Assembly: GCF_001042595.1 (NCBI RefSeq) | Contig: NZ_AP012326.1 | Location: forward strand, 1,488,001 to 1,552,000 | Length of the DNA stretch: 64,000 bases | Direction: 5' to 3' | Source: Bifidobacterium dentium JCM 1195 = DSM 20436 | GTDB lineage: Bacteria > Actinomycetota > Actinomycetes > Actinomycetales > Bifidobacteriaceae | Part shown: piece by piece, positions 47,070 through 56,054 of the stretch | How the letters are laid out: every line of letters begins with the position of its first letter | How positions within the stretch are numbered: position 1 is the first letter of the stretch | Notes under the pieces: model-generated | The model's input: only the letters and a program-made list of their open reading frames with translations | Told to the model about the DNA's origin: nothing | Database searches by the model: none | Program-made: the position numbers and the translations under genes

Positions 47070-47933
47070 TTAGCTCTCCGTCTTCACTTTCCATATTCTC
47101 GACCATGTATCTGAAATCTCTATTCTTCTACTCTTTCTGAATACATAGAAGGCATTGGCGAAATACAAAACCGCGTATGCCAGCAAAATAACAGCGTCAG
47201 AAAAACTGGTGCTTTGCGACAGAATGGCGTCTCCACTCTGCGCTTCCGCACCAAGGAAATAGATGGTGTCTGTGATTGCATGCAGGAACATGGTGATCCA
47301 GATATCGCCTGTTCTCAGGTAGATAGCGGCGAACAAGAAGCCTACACCCGTCGCATAAATGACTTGGAACAATGTGGCGACGGGATTCGCTCCGGATAAA
47401 ATATTAAAACCATGCCACAGTCCAAAAAGAAGACTGGTAAATACAACAACCGGTATAACCAGTCGTTCGCGTTCCTTGCTTCTCATGACAAGGGAAATCG
47501 GAATGACTCGGAGCATGATCTCTTCGCAGATTCCGGGCTGCATTCCCATCAGTAGTGCCACGCCGGGATTTCCATAGCTTTCATGTTCCAGTATCTCTGA
47601 AATCAAATTGAATGCACCTATTGCCAGCACACTCCACCCGAGAAGAACAAACTCGCCAAATCTTCTTGCATTGAAGAAACCCCGCAAATCTTTTCTGAAT
47701 ATGAGCCAATACAACAACAGAATGACTATGTGGGACACCATCGTAATCACTGTGGAAATTAGTCCCATATTTCCCATATATGCGCGATCCACTGAGCCAT
47801 AAACAACCATGGCTGCGACTCCACCAGCGATAGCTTCAATGAACGTTTCGACTATTCCCGCCAATGCCATGGCAGCAGCCGCTACAACCAACGCATGCGC
47901 AACAGGATGCGTTTCAGACCAATTGCATTGCAT
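47070..47933 (-). CDS. CPBP family intramembrane metalloprotease
   Basis: A 287-aa membrane protein with about eight segments. The Abi/CAAX motifs are present: EExxxR in CEEIMLRVIP, the His-containing LWHGFNIL and FLHAITD. These form the intramembrane metal site. Members process prenylated or peptide substrates and often give bacteriocin self-immunity. ATG 47933 has GAGAAG close by; GTG 47945 is an alternative. No bacteriocin gene is visible nearby. Confidence 0.88.
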   Translation of the reverse strand: MQCNWSETHPVAHALVVAAAAMALAGIVETFIEAIAGGVAAMVVYGSVDRAYMGNMGLISTVITMVSHIVILLLYWLIFRKDLRGFFNARRFGEFVLLGWSVLAIGAFNLISEILEHESYGNPGVALLMGMQPGICEEIMLRVIPISLVMRSKERERLVIPVVVFTSLLFGLWHGFNILSGANPVATLFQVIYATGVGFLFAAIYLRTGDIWITMFLHAITDTIYFLGAEAQSGDAILSQSTSFSDAVILLAYAVLYFANAFYVFRKSRRIEISDTWSRIWKVKTES

Positions 47934-48401
47934 TTCTCTTCTCACAGGTCACATCTCGCCTAAATTATTCTTCTGACCGCACTCATTTCGGCATTATTTT
48001 TGCCTAAAGTCATGTTGGCAATTCCATTTTCTTCTGCCACATCACTTAACTCCCGAAGTACTTTTTTGCATTTACACTGCTTCTATTCGATATCACATGA
48101 AATGTATGAACTGCACGCGTGCGAATATCTTATACCCCCTAATATTATCTTTGAAGCTGATCTTTGCACCGTTCAACACGCAAGGAAGTCTTGAAATCCT
48201 GATATGTTCCAAGACCTCCCTGATTCAGATTCGTGTATGAACGACAGTCGATCGGTCAACGGCCGCCCTCACCTGTAGCATGACTTCAGATGGCCGGCTA
48301 CGCTGGATGCTGTAGGATAAATAAGGGGTTCCTGGGGGAATTTTGCCGGAAGCAACGTACGAGGAGCTTCCTGCCACGAAAAGAAGAAATGAGAGCGAAG
48401 C
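47934..48401. other. Gene-free AT-rich stretch of about 470 bases
   Basis: No complete gene or RNA gene is recognised. On the minus strand about 38 codons (CKCKKVLRELSDVAEENG) ending near 47976 look protein-like but lack a start. A GTCTTG/CAAGAC hairpin with flanking GGA/TCC lies at about 48182-48220. Confidence 0.4.
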
Positions 48402-48944
48402 ATGACACTTGAAACTGACAGACTCATTCTACGCCGATGGGAAGAAAGCGATGCGGAGGACCTATATACATACGCCAGCGATCCCGATGTGGGACCGATC
48501 GCCGGATGGCCCGCACATCAGTGTCTAGACGAGAGCCGGGACGTGATCAGGAATGTTCTTAACGGCAAAGAGGCTTATGCCGTCTGTCTGAAAGAAGACG
48601 GCAAAGCCATCGGCGCAATCGAGCTGAAGCTGAATGGCCATACCGATATGACCGACCAGGATGATGAATGCGAGATGGGCTACTGGCTTGGGAAACCCTT
48701 CTGGGGACGGGGCATCATGCCGGAAGCCGTGAAGGAAATGCTCCGCCATGCCTTCGAGGACTGCGGCATGCGCAAAGTGTGGATCAGCTACTACGAAGGC
48801 AACATCAAATCCAAGCGCGTCCAGGAAAAATGCGGATTCAAGTACCAGTGGAAAACGCAGGATGTGGATGTTCCGCTGATGCACGAAAAAAGGACAGGCA
48901 ATGTGAGCCTGATGACGAGGGAAGATTGGCTTTCAGGAAAGTAA
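48402..48944 (+). CDS. GNAT family N-acetyltransferase (RimJ/RimL type)
   Basis: A 180-aa acetyltransferase. ETDRLILRRWEESDAEDLY opens the domain; the acetyl-CoA loop is YWLGKPFWGRGIMPEA with R-G at its core, followed by VWISYYEGNIKSKRVQEKCGFKY, typical of RimJ/RimL enzymes. The substrate could be a ribosomal protein, an antibiotic or another amine. ATG 48402 has only weak GAG upstream. A strong terminator follows. Confidence 0.9.
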   Translation: MTLETDRLILRRWEESDAEDLYTYASDPDVGPIAGWPAHQCLDESRDVIRNVLNGKEAYAVCLKEDGKAIGAIELKLNGHTDMTDQDDECEMGYWLGKPFWGRGIMPEAVKEMLRHAFEDCGMRKVWISYYEGNIKSKRVQEKCGFKYQWKTQDVDVPLMHEKRTGNVSLMTREDWLSGK

Positions 48945-48948
48945 ATCG

Positions 48949-48984
48949 GTATGGTGCCCTCGAACGCATCCGAGGGCACCATAC
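48949..48984. terminator. Bidirectional terminator after GNAT gene
   Basis: A 14-bp perfect stem (48949-48962 with 48971-48984) encloses an 8-base loop. It lies between the GNAT gene and the convergent dehydrogenase remnant. Confidence 0.85.
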
Positions 48985-49003
48985 GTTTCTGATTACCGGA
49001 CTC

Positions 49004-49333
49004 CTATGCCTCTTCGCGGGCGTCTTCGACAAGCTGGCGAATCAGGTTCTCGTCACGTTGGCGAATGACCGCCTGCCCGGTCTCGCCGGTCCACTCGTAG
49101 AAGCCCCGACCGGTTTTGGCCCCCAGATCGCCAGCCTGCACCTTGGCTTCCAGCAACGGGCTCGGCTCGGTGCCGTTGTCCATGTCTTTGAGCAGATAGG
49201 TGCTGACGTTGTAGAACGTATCCAATCCGCCCAGGTCGGCGCTGGCGACCGGTCCGACCAGATTCCAGCGGCGGCCGAGACTGTATTTCACCACGGTATC
49301 GATGGTTTCCGCGTCGGCGATGCCTTCGTTCAT
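49004..49333 (-). pseudogene. C-terminal remnant of 3-hydroxyacyl-CoA dehydrogenase
   Basis: About 109 codons match only the C-terminal domain of 3-hydroxybutyryl-CoA dehydrogenases: EGIADAETIDTVVKYSLGRRW in part, GPVASADLGGLDTF and GAKTGRGFYEW. The NAD-binding Rossmann half is absent upstream, where unrelated sequence follows. Truncated and probably non-functional. Confidence 0.8.
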
Positions 49334-49680
49334 ATACGGACATCATCGTCCGCCAACGTCTTGTAGCCTAAGCCGCGAATCTGAACGTTTCATAAGAGCC
49401 CGCCTTCGTAAAGGAAGAACGTCTTCGGCATCCCATCCGCATCCACGTGGCGTTCAGCCCGTCTGAGAGCGATCTGCAGGCACGAAATCACGTATCGATT
49501 CGTTCCATTCGCGTCAAGGCCTTGTTCCGGTACACTAAATCCTCGCGAACCGTGAAGCCAAGCCTCTCCCGGAAGGCATTTGCGAATGGTTCGTATGGCC
49601 CGCGAATCATCAGGTCTTCGTACGGGTCCGGATGAGTATGCTGAAGTCAAGTCCGCCAGAGATACCGCGAGAGAGGCATT
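49334..49680 (-). pseudogene. Possible second gene remnant, unidentified
   Basis: Two minus-strand frames read like one broken coding sequence: one with YEDLMIRGPYEPFANAFRE and LGFTVREDLVYRN, and a shifted one with LRRAERHVDADGMPK ending at 49390. I cannot name the family. It looks like further decay next to the dehydrogenase remnant. Confidence 0.35.
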
Positions 49681-50430
49681 ATGGGAACGGTTGCAAGACA
49701 AGTGGTGTTTGGTGTGTGCATGGTGTTGGCTTTCGCATGCGTCTGCTATGCATGGGCTGTATTCAAAACGCATTCCGGCACCAACTTCTGGATGGTCTGG
49801 GTCGTGTTCGCGGTGTTGTTCGAAGCGCTCGGGGGCGGTTTCCTGTTCCACTGGTGGGACGCGATGCCCCGTCTGATCCGTGACATTCTCGTGGCACTCA
49901 TCTGCATCGCGGTGGTGGCGTTCGGAACGGTCGAAGGCTGCATAGTCAGCAAAATGGGTGCGCAGGGCAAACCCGGTCTGGATTATGTGATCGTACTCGG
50001 TGCGCAAGTGCATAGAGCCAGGCCGAGCCGCGTACTGAAATTCCGACTTGACAAGGCAATCGAATATCTGAACGACAATCCGAAGACCATCTGCATTGTT
50101 TCCGGCGGGCAGGGATCGAACGAGCCGTTCCCGGAAGCCCAGGGCATGGCCGACTATCTCAAGACGAACGGCATTGCCGAATCCCGTATCGTGGAGGAAT
50201 CCAAGTCGAAGACCACCGAAGAGAACATCATCAACAGCAAAAAGCTGATTGCCGACGAAAACGCTTCAGTGGGCATCATCACCAACGACTTCCACGTATT
50301 CCGGGCACTGCAGATTGCACGGAAGAACGGTCTTGACGATGCGCAAGGCATTGCCGCCGGTTCTCCGCCGGACATGCTCGTCAACAACATGGTCCGCGAG
50401 TTCTTCGCTGAAATCAAATTCCTGCTGTAG
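49681..50430 (+). CDS. YdcF/SanA/ElyC (DUF218) family protein
   Basis: A 249-aa protein with three N-terminal membrane segments (about residues 6-28, 36-58, 65-86) and a C-terminal DUF218 domain. The domain shows YVIVLGAQVHR, CIVSGGQGSNE, SRIVEESKSKTTEENI and ITNDFHVFRA, all typical of this family, which is linked to cell envelope functions. ATG 49681 has AGAGAGG at five bases. Exact role unknown. Confidence 0.9.
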   Translation: MGTVARQVVFGVCMVLAFACVCYAWAVFKTHSGTNFWMVWVVFAVLFEALGGGFLFHWWDAMPRLIRDILVALICIAVVAFGTVEGCIVSKMGAQGKPGLDYVIVLGAQVHRARPSRVLKFRLDKAIEYLNDNPKTICIVSGGQGSNEPFPEAQGMADYLKTNGIAESRIVEESKSKTTEENIINSKKLIADENASVGIITNDFHVFRALQIARKNGLDDAQGIAAGSPPDMLVNNMVREFFAEIKFLL

Positions 50431-50498
50431 CACGCTGAATTAAGGCCTTGCTCAGAGGCGGGTCAGCCGGATGCCGGAAAAAGCGTGACGGCGCGTCA

Positions 50499-51452
50499 TC
50501 AGTAGTCGATGCCGTTCACCATGGCCTGTTCCAGCCAATGTTCCGCCACGATCGGAATGCCGTAATCGCGGGCCTTGCGCGCTTTGGTCGATTCGGAATA
50601 GGGGTCGGCGGCGACCACGAGCCTCACCTGTTTGGTGACGGATGGCCTGACTTCAAGCCCCATGCTCTCCAGCTCGGTCTCCCAGTCGGATCGCCGCTGA
50701 CGCATCGATCCGGTGAGCACGATTTTGTCGCCTACGTGCAGACGAAAATCCTTCGGCAACGGTGGATTGAAACCGGTCGCATCGTCGGCACCGATTGCCG
50801 ATGCGCCGCCGATCATGCATTGCAGATTGTTTTCGACGTGACTGCGGCGGGGCAGCCATTCCCGTCGTTCGAAGGACGTGAGTTCCGGCCAGTGCTCCCC
50901 TGCCTCTTCGGCGGCATCCAGTCGGCGTCGCCAGCCACTCCATTCCGGATCGGCGTCCATAAGTCTGCCAAGCAACAACGCCGTGGCGTGCGCGTCACTC
51001 AAGGCACTGTGCGCGTCCTCGTTGTCGATGCCGAATTCACGGCAACAATCGGCAAGACTGCCGACACCGATCAAGGATCGCGACAGTTTCATGGTGCACA
51101 GCATGGTATGCGAGTTCACAGGAATATCGGTACCCAACCGCCGATATTCCGACAATAGGAATTTCGAGTCGAACGCCACATTATGTGCCACGAATACACG
51201 CCCCGCAAGCAGGTCACGTAGTTCGCGCGCGATGCCTTCGAATTCCGGCGCATGAATGAGTTCGACGGCGCTGATGTGGTGAATCCACTGCGCGCCAATG
51301 TCACGGTGCACGCGAATCAGCGTCTCATGCTCGTCTTCAAGCATGCCGTCCGGTGCCACGTGCACCAGGCCTATTTCTATGGCTCTATCGCCGCGTGCCG
51401 GATTCAGTCCGGTGGTTTCGAAGTCAACGACCGCATATCCTTTGGAATTCAC
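50499..51452 (-). CDS. DnaQ-like 3'-5' exonuclease with C-terminal BRCT domain
   Basis: A 317-aa DEDDh exonuclease. ExoI is VDFETTG, ExoII HNVAFDSKFL, ExoIII HSALSDAHAT with the catalytic His. After a linker, a BRCT domain occupies the last 80 residues (DKIVLTGSM to EHWLEQAM). It resembles DNA polymerase III epsilon-like proteins. The frame continues to ATG 51485, but that codon lies inside the tig terminator; GTG 51452, seven bases after TATACT, suggests a leaderless message. Confidence 0.88.
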   Translation of the reverse strand: MNSKGYAVVDFETTGLNPARGDRAIEIGLVHVAPDGMLEDEHETLIRVHRDIGAQWIHHISAVELIHAPEFEGIARELRDLLAGRVFVAHNVAFDSKFLLSEYRRLGTDIPVNSHTMLCTMKLSRSLIGVGSLADCCREFGIDNEDAHSALSDAHATALLLGRLMDADPEWSGWRRRLDAAEEAGEHWPELTSFERREWLPRRSHVENNLQCMIGGASAIGADDATGFNPPLPKDFRLHVGDKIVLTGSMRQRRSDWETELESMGLEVRPSVTKQVRLVVAADPYSESTKARKARDYGIPIVAEHWLEQAMVNGIDY

Positions 51453-51469
51453 GTACGTAAGTATAGGAA

Positions 51470-51501
51470 AAAGGCTGGAACCCATTCGGATTCCAGCCTT
51501 T
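51470..51501 (-). terminator. Rho-independent terminator of tig
   Basis: Arms 51470-51480 and 51491-51501 pair perfectly over 11 bases with a 10-base loop. On the minus strand the hairpin is followed by a run of T (CCTTTTTCC). Confidence 0.92.
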
Positions 51502-51528
51502 CATAATGCTTGATTCAGTGAGTCAGAC

Positions 51529-52899
51529 TCACTCGGCATCCTTGTCGGCGGCGAGTTCGTCGGCCACGGCGGCGGCAGCGGAAGCGGCCTCGACGCTTTC
51601 GGCCTCTTCGTCCTCAGCTGCTTCGCCGAGGAAGGCGCTCAGGTCGAGGGTTTCACCGTCGGACTTGAAGGTCACGGCGCGCATGCCGGCAAGCAGGCCC
51701 TTGGAACGGCCGACTTCCTGCACGGCGGAGCCGAGCTGGCCATTACGCATGATGGCCTGGATGAAAGCGTTCGGATCCATACCGTACTGCTGGGCGATGG
51801 AGGCGAGGAAGTTGAACACGTCGGCCTGGGAGACCTTGACGTCCATCTTCTCAGCGAGCACGTCGAGCACCATCTGGTCGCGCAGTTCCTTCTCGACGGT
51901 CTCTTCGGCTTCGGCCTTCTGCTCCTTGGTGGCCTTGTCCGGGTCGGCGGTCACGTTCTTGAGCTGCTGCTCGACCATTTCGGCCTTGACGCCCTTCGGC
52001 ACCGGAATCTCCAGGCCCTCTTCGAGCTTGGCGATGAAGGCATCGCGGGCGGCGGTGGCCTGACGGCCTTCGGCATCCTGGGAGGCGGCCTTCTTGAGGT
52101 CTTCCTTCAGCTCGTCAAGGGTGTCGAACTCGGAGGCTTCGGATGCGAAGTCGTCGTCGAGTTCCGGGAGCTCCTCGGTCTTGACGGAGTTGACCTTGAC
52201 CTTGATCTGAGCCTTTTCGCCTTCGTGCTCGCCTGCTTCGAGGGTGCCTTCGAAGGTGGTCTCCTCGCCGGCGGACAGGCCTTCGAGAGCCTCGTCCAGA
52301 CCGTCGAGCATGGTGCCGGAGCCGAGCTCGTAGCTCACGCCCTCCTGGGAATCGACGGATTCGCCGTCGATTTCGGCGTTCAGGTCGATGTTGGCATAGT
52401 CACCCTTGGCGGCCGGGCGGTCCACACCCACGAGGGTGCCGAAGCGCTGACGCAGGGCTTCCAGACGGTTGTTGATGTCTTCATCGGTGATTTCGGCCTT
52501 CTCGACCTCGATCTCCATGCCGTCCACTTCCGGCAGCTCGATGTCCGGGCGACGCTCGACGGTGGCCACGAACTTCAGCTTGGTCTCATCCTTGGCGGAT
52601 TCCGGAACTTCCTGAACGTCGATCTCCGGCTGGGCCATCGGGTGGATCTTCTTGGTTTCGAGAGCCTTGGAATACAGCTCCGGCACGCCATTGTTCACGG
52701 CTTCGCCAGCGACGGCACCAAAGCCGATGCGCTGATCGATGATCTTGCCGGGCACGTGACCCTTACGGAAGCCAGGCACGTTGACCTGCTTGGCGATTTC
52801 CTTGCGAGCCTCGTCGAGATACGGGTTGAACTCCTCCGGATCGACGGTGACGGTGAGCTTCACCTTGGTCGGCTCAAGATTCCTGACGCTGATTTTCAC
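51529..52899 (-). CDS. tig: Trigger factor, ribosome-associated chaperone
   Basis: A 456-aa peptidyl-prolyl isomerase chaperone at the ribosome exit tunnel. The ribosome-binding signature PGFRKGHVPGKII (about residues 43-55) is intact. The FKBP domain (about 150-240) and the helical C-terminal arms follow. The last 40 residues are an Ala/Glu/Asp-rich acidic tail. The start is GTG 52899 with CAGGAG upstream. It is transcribed after rnd and ends in a strong terminator. Confidence 0.97.
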   Translation of the reverse strand: MKISVRNLEPTKVKLTVTVDPEEFNPYLDEARKEIAKQVNVPGFRKGHVPGKIIDQRIGFGAVAGEAVNNGVPELYSKALETKKIHPMAQPEIDVQEVPESAKDETKLKFVATVERRPDIELPEVDGMEIEVEKAEITDEDINNRLEALRQRFGTLVGVDRPAAKGDYANIDLNAEIDGESVDSQEGVSYELGSGTMLDGLDEALEGLSAGEETTFEGTLEAGEHEGEKAQIKVKVNSVKTEELPELDDDFASEASEFDTLDELKEDLKKAASQDAEGRQATAARDAFIAKLEEGLEIPVPKGVKAEMVEQQLKNVTADPDKATKEQKAEAEETVEKELRDQMVLDVLAEKMDVKVSQADVFNFLASIAQQYGMDPNAFIQAIMRNGQLGSAVQEVGRSKGLLAGMRAVTFKSDGETLDLSAFLGEAAEDEEAESVEAASAAAAVADELAADKDAE

Positions 52900-52952
52900 G
52901 CTTGCGCTCCTGAAAAATACGGTTCTTCAACAGTTCTGCCGTTAGGCAACCT

Positions 52953-54254
52953 CTACATGATAGCGCGACTTACGGACTCTGCGATAAGCGACACCTGCCA
53001 ATCGCGCGCGCCCTGCTCCTTAAGGAATCCGGCAACGTCGCGCTTTTGTGGTTCGTCCGTCCAGCATAGATTGCGCAAGTACTGCGGTTTGATGATAATC
53101 TCCGCAGGCGTACGCGTATCGACCGCGATCTGCTGCACCACTTTGCGTGCCTTCTCCAGCGTGCGCAATCGCTCCGGATAACGATCTTTCCAATACCGTA
53201 TCGATCGCGGTGCGTGCGTCTGCGATTCGTCGTTGTTCGGTTGCGAGCTCGGCATGGTCGGCCATTCGCTTCTCGGCATGTCGAGCGCCTGCTGGATGAC
53301 CGACTTCCAAAGACTCGGCTTCACCTTACGCTGGATGGGGGCATACCGTTCGAACATCTTCTCCTGCGCGGCGTCGGACTGAATGCGCACACGTTCGTTG
53401 ATGGAACGGATGGCACGGAACTGCGCCGCATTATGAGGCTTACGTTTCGCCGCCTCAATGATTGAGAAATCGGACAGCAACAGAGCCGGAGCGATATCGA
53501 AACGCCGGGCCAATTCGTCGCGTTTCTCCCATAGGGCCTTCGCCACGGCAAGCGCCTGCCGGTCCTTGGCGATTTCCGTGATGCGGGAGATGCGCAGCCA
53601 CGGTACCGGATGTTCCTTGCGCGGCCCCATCCCCTCGTGCAGCGCGTATGCGAACTCCTCTTCGGCCCAATCCCTTTTGCCCTGCCTCTTCAATTCTGTT
53701 CGCATGCGCTGTTCGAGCTCGATCAGCAATTCCACATCCAAGGCGGCGTAATTGCGCCAGTCGCGTGGCAACGGCCGGTACGACCAGTCGGCTGCGGAAT
53801 GTTCCTTCGCCAATGTCAATCCCAGAAAATGTTCGGTAACTGCCGCCAAGCCAAAACGGTGCATGCCAAGCAGACGCGCCGCGATCTCCGTGTCGAACAG
53901 ATGATGCGGCTCCATGCCGAGGTCCGCGAATCCTGGAAGGTCCTGCAGGGAATCATGCAGAATCCACGTGGCGTCGCCTACGGCGCGATTGAAATCGTTC
54001 CAGTCGGCCCCCGCTTGCGCCAATGCCTGCGGATCGAGCAGGCCGATGCCTGCACCGGTACGCTTGAACTGCACCAACCAATCCTCATGCCCGTAACGGT
54101 ATCCGGAGGCACGTTCCGCGTCGGCGGCCAAAGAGCCTGTTCCGGCCGCCAGAAGATCGCAGTAATCGCGGAAGGCCGGCAACGTATCAATCACATCGGG
54201 TACGCCCTCACGCGGCTCGGACTGCAGCCTCGGCTCGTCAATCAACGGGAACAC
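52953..54254 (-). CDS. rnd: Ribonuclease D (DEDD exonuclease with HRDC domains)
   Basis: A 433-aa 3'-5' exoribonuclease for tRNA and stable RNA maturation. ADAERASGYRYG carries the ExoI Asp/Glu, LFDTEIAARLLGM the ExoII region, and NYAALDVELLIEL the ExoIII Asp. Two HRDC-like helical regions follow (about residues 210-290 and 340-430). The start is probably GTG 54254 or TTG 54245 after GAGGAAGG. It follows the DUF3000 gene by ten bases, the standard actinobacterial pairing. Confidence 0.92.
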   Translation of the reverse strand: MFPLIDEPRLQSEPREGVPDVIDTLPAFRDYCDLLAAGTGSLAADAERASGYRYGHEDWLVQFKRTGAGIGLLDPQALAQAGADWNDFNRAVGDATWILHDSLQDLPGFADLGMEPHHLFDTEIAARLLGMHRFGLAAVTEHFLGLTLAKEHSAADWSYRPLPRDWRNYAALDVELLIELEQRMRTELKRQGKRDWAEEEFAYALHEGMGPRKEHPVPWLRISRITEIAKDRQALAVAKALWEKRDELARRFDIAPALLLSDFSIIEAAKRKPHNAAQFRAIRSINERVRIQSDAAQEKMFERYAPIQRKVKPSLWKSVIQQALDMPRSEWPTMPSSQPNNDESQTHAPRSIRYWKDRYPERLRTLEKARKVVQQIAVDTRTPAEIIIKPQYLRNLCWTDEPQKRDVAGFLKEQGARDWQVSLIAESVSRAIM

Positions 54255-54264
54255 CTTCCTCGGA

Positions 54265-54915
54265 TTACGTCATGGTTCGGAGGAACCAGGCCCACGATTC
54301 AACCTGAGCGCCGGCATCAAGACCCCCATCGGCATAGTCTAATGGAGTCCAAGACACACGAAGTTCGCAGCCCATGGACGGCACACCGCTCATCGATCCG
54401 AAGGTGGTGTTCCTGGTAACCGTGACGGTACCGGAAACATTCTCCGCACTGGCTTCGTCCAGATGTTCGAGCATGGAATCCCAATACATCGACGGCGTGA
54501 GGCAATCCTCCTGCTCATTAGGCAATGGCAAAGACGCAAACGCGACGCAACGCCAATGGGAATGCCAATCGTCAAGGCAATCGTGCGAATACAGCACCAT
54601 GATCCAGCCGTCCGCTGTCGCGCAACGGTTCCCGGTCATGGCGCAATCATTGCGGAAATAGGATTTTTCGTCGCGATACGAGCTGCTCTCCAATGCCACG
54701 CCGACGCCAAAATCGGCCATGGCGCAAGGTATCGGAATCTCACGATAGGCCACGCCGTTCACTCGCCGCATATTGCGCACGGAAAGAACGGCATTCCACA
54801 CGACATCGGGCACGCCGAGAGGTCTGTTCATCGGCATGTCGGCGGCATGGTTTTCCCTGTTGTCGGCACGCGCTGCAGTGGGCGTGCCCAAAGGGAAAGC
54901 ATAAATGTCCGCCAT
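54265..54915 (-). CDS. DUF3000 family protein
   Basis: A 216-aa actinobacterial protein of unknown function. It shows family positions such as YREIPIPCAMADFGVGVALE, WIMVLYSHDCLDDW, VTVTRNTTFGSM and LRVSWTPLDYADG. The N-terminal 25 residues are probably disordered. DUF3000 genes commonly sit directly upstream of ribonuclease D, as here, which supports the call. No catalytic motif is apparent. Confidence 0.85.
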   Translation of the reverse strand: MADIYAFPLGTPTAARADNRENHAADMPMNRPLGVPDVVWNAVLSVRNMRRVNGVAYREIPIPCAMADFGVGVALESSSYRDEKSYFRNDCAMTGNRCATADGWIMVLYSHDCLDDWHSHWRCVAFASLPLPNEQEDCLTPSMYWDSMLEHLDEASAENVSGTVTVTRNTTFGSMSGVPSMGCELRVSWTPLDYADGGLDAGAQVESWAWFLRTMT

Positions 54916-55056
54916 GATTCAAGGCTAAGGCAGACATCATGCGATTCATGGTATTTCGGGGTATTTCACTTCGCGTCGAATGTGAAGATTTGCAATCCCC
55001 ACCGTTCCGAGTCGGTTTCGCCGACGACTTCCGCCGGCGAAACCCCGGGCAAGACC

Positions 55057-55938
55057 TTAATATACGACGAATCCATGGGAGCGGAACTGGTCCATGACAC
55101 GCTGCTTCATGGCCGCCGACGGACCCTTCTGATCTTCCAACGGGTACGGGATGCGCAGCTCATGCCACTTCGGGCGGCCGAGCTGGTGGAATGGAAGCAC
55201 ATCGATATGCTCCACCGCATCGCCGAACGTTTCGCAGATCTTCGCCACGTTCTCGACGTTCTCCTCCGCGGAGGTGAGATCCGGCACAAGCACGAACCGT
55301 ATCCAGATCTTCTTGCCCGCCTTGGCGAGGCGCTGTCCGAAATCGATGGTGGGCTGCAGCACTCCCCCGGTCACGATACGGTAGGTTTCCTCATCACCGG
55401 ACTTCACGTCAAGCAGACACAGGTCGATATCATCGATCATTTCGTCCGTATAGTTTCTGTTGAGGAAGCCGGAAGTGTCGAGGCAGGTGTGCACGCCCAT
55501 CTCCTTGGACGCTCGGAACACGCGGGACACGAATGCCGGTTGCATCATCGACTCGCCTCCCGAGAAGGTGATGCCGCCACCGGTGGCCTTGAACAGGTCG
55601 GCATAGCGGTCGATCTTTTTGATCATCGCTTCCAGGTAGACGGGCTTGCCGTCGCGCATCTTCCAGGTGTCGGGATTCTGGCAGTACTGGCAACGTAGCG
55701 GACAGCCACTCATGAACACCGTCATGCGTGTACCTGGCCCGTCGACGGACGTGTTGATATCCCAGGAATGCACGAAACCGATGTCACCGCTTTTCAGCGC
55801 ATTGATGCGGTCCCGTCGATCCATGCCGATCGGCGATTCGAAGCCGGACAGGCCTCCCATCAGCGTCTGGCTGGCGTAGGCTTTCGAGCCTTTGAGCATG
55901 TGCCTGGTGGTGGTGCGGAACTGTGCGATCTCAGACAT
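55057..55938 (-). CDS. pflA: Pyruvate formate-lyase activating enzyme (radical SAM)
   Basis: A 293-aa radical SAM enzyme that installs the glycyl radical on PFL. The cluster motif CxxxCxxC is in SGCPLRCQYCQNPD. GGGITFSGGE and the later DTSGFLN segment bind SAM. ATG 55938 is preceded by AAAGGGA; an ATG at 55953 also exists. It follows pflB by 116 bases, which include a hairpin terminator. Confidence 0.96.
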   Translation of the reverse strand: MSEIAQFRTTTRHMLKGSKAYASQTLMGGLSGFESPIGMDRRDRINALKSGDIGFVHSWDINTSVDGPGTRMTVFMSGCPLRCQYCQNPDTWKMRDGKPVYLEAMIKKIDRYADLFKATGGGITFSGGESMMQPAFVSRVFRASKEMGVHTCLDTSGFLNRNYTDEMIDDIDLCLLDVKSGDEETYRIVTGGVLQPTIDFGQRLAKAGKKIWIRFVLVPDLTSAEENVENVAKICETFGDAVEHIDVLPFHQLGRPKWHELRIPYPLEDQKGPSAAMKQRVMDQFRSHGFVVY

Positions 55939-55987
55939 CGATGTCCCTTTCATTTATTCCGAAGTCCCCCTATCCGGGAAACAAAAT

Positions 55988-56022
55988 GCAAGGGGCGAAG
56001 CCTTTCAAGCACCGCCCCTTGC
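55988..56022 (-). terminator. Hairpin between pflB and pflA
   Basis: Ten-base perfect arms (55988-55997 with 56013-56022) enclose a 15-base loop. On the minus strand the stem is followed by ATTTTGTTT. It probably ends most pflB transcripts, lowering pflA expression relative to pflB. Confidence 0.75.
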
Positions 56023-56054
56023 CGTATTACCGCTTCACGCGGCGCTCATCCGTC

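Noticed and set aside
49390..50013. 207-codon minus-strand frame overlapping the YdcF gene
   Set aside because: The YdcF-family gene on the plus strand is well supported; only the end of this frame may be a separate remnant.
51453..51485. ATG 51485 as start of the DnaQ-BRCT exonuclease
   Set aside because: It lies within the tig terminator hairpin and adds residues unlike the family.
55016..55042. TTTCGCCG/CGGCGAAA hairpin as the pflA terminator
   Set aside because: The stem is short and no T run follows on the minus strand, so support is too weak to list.
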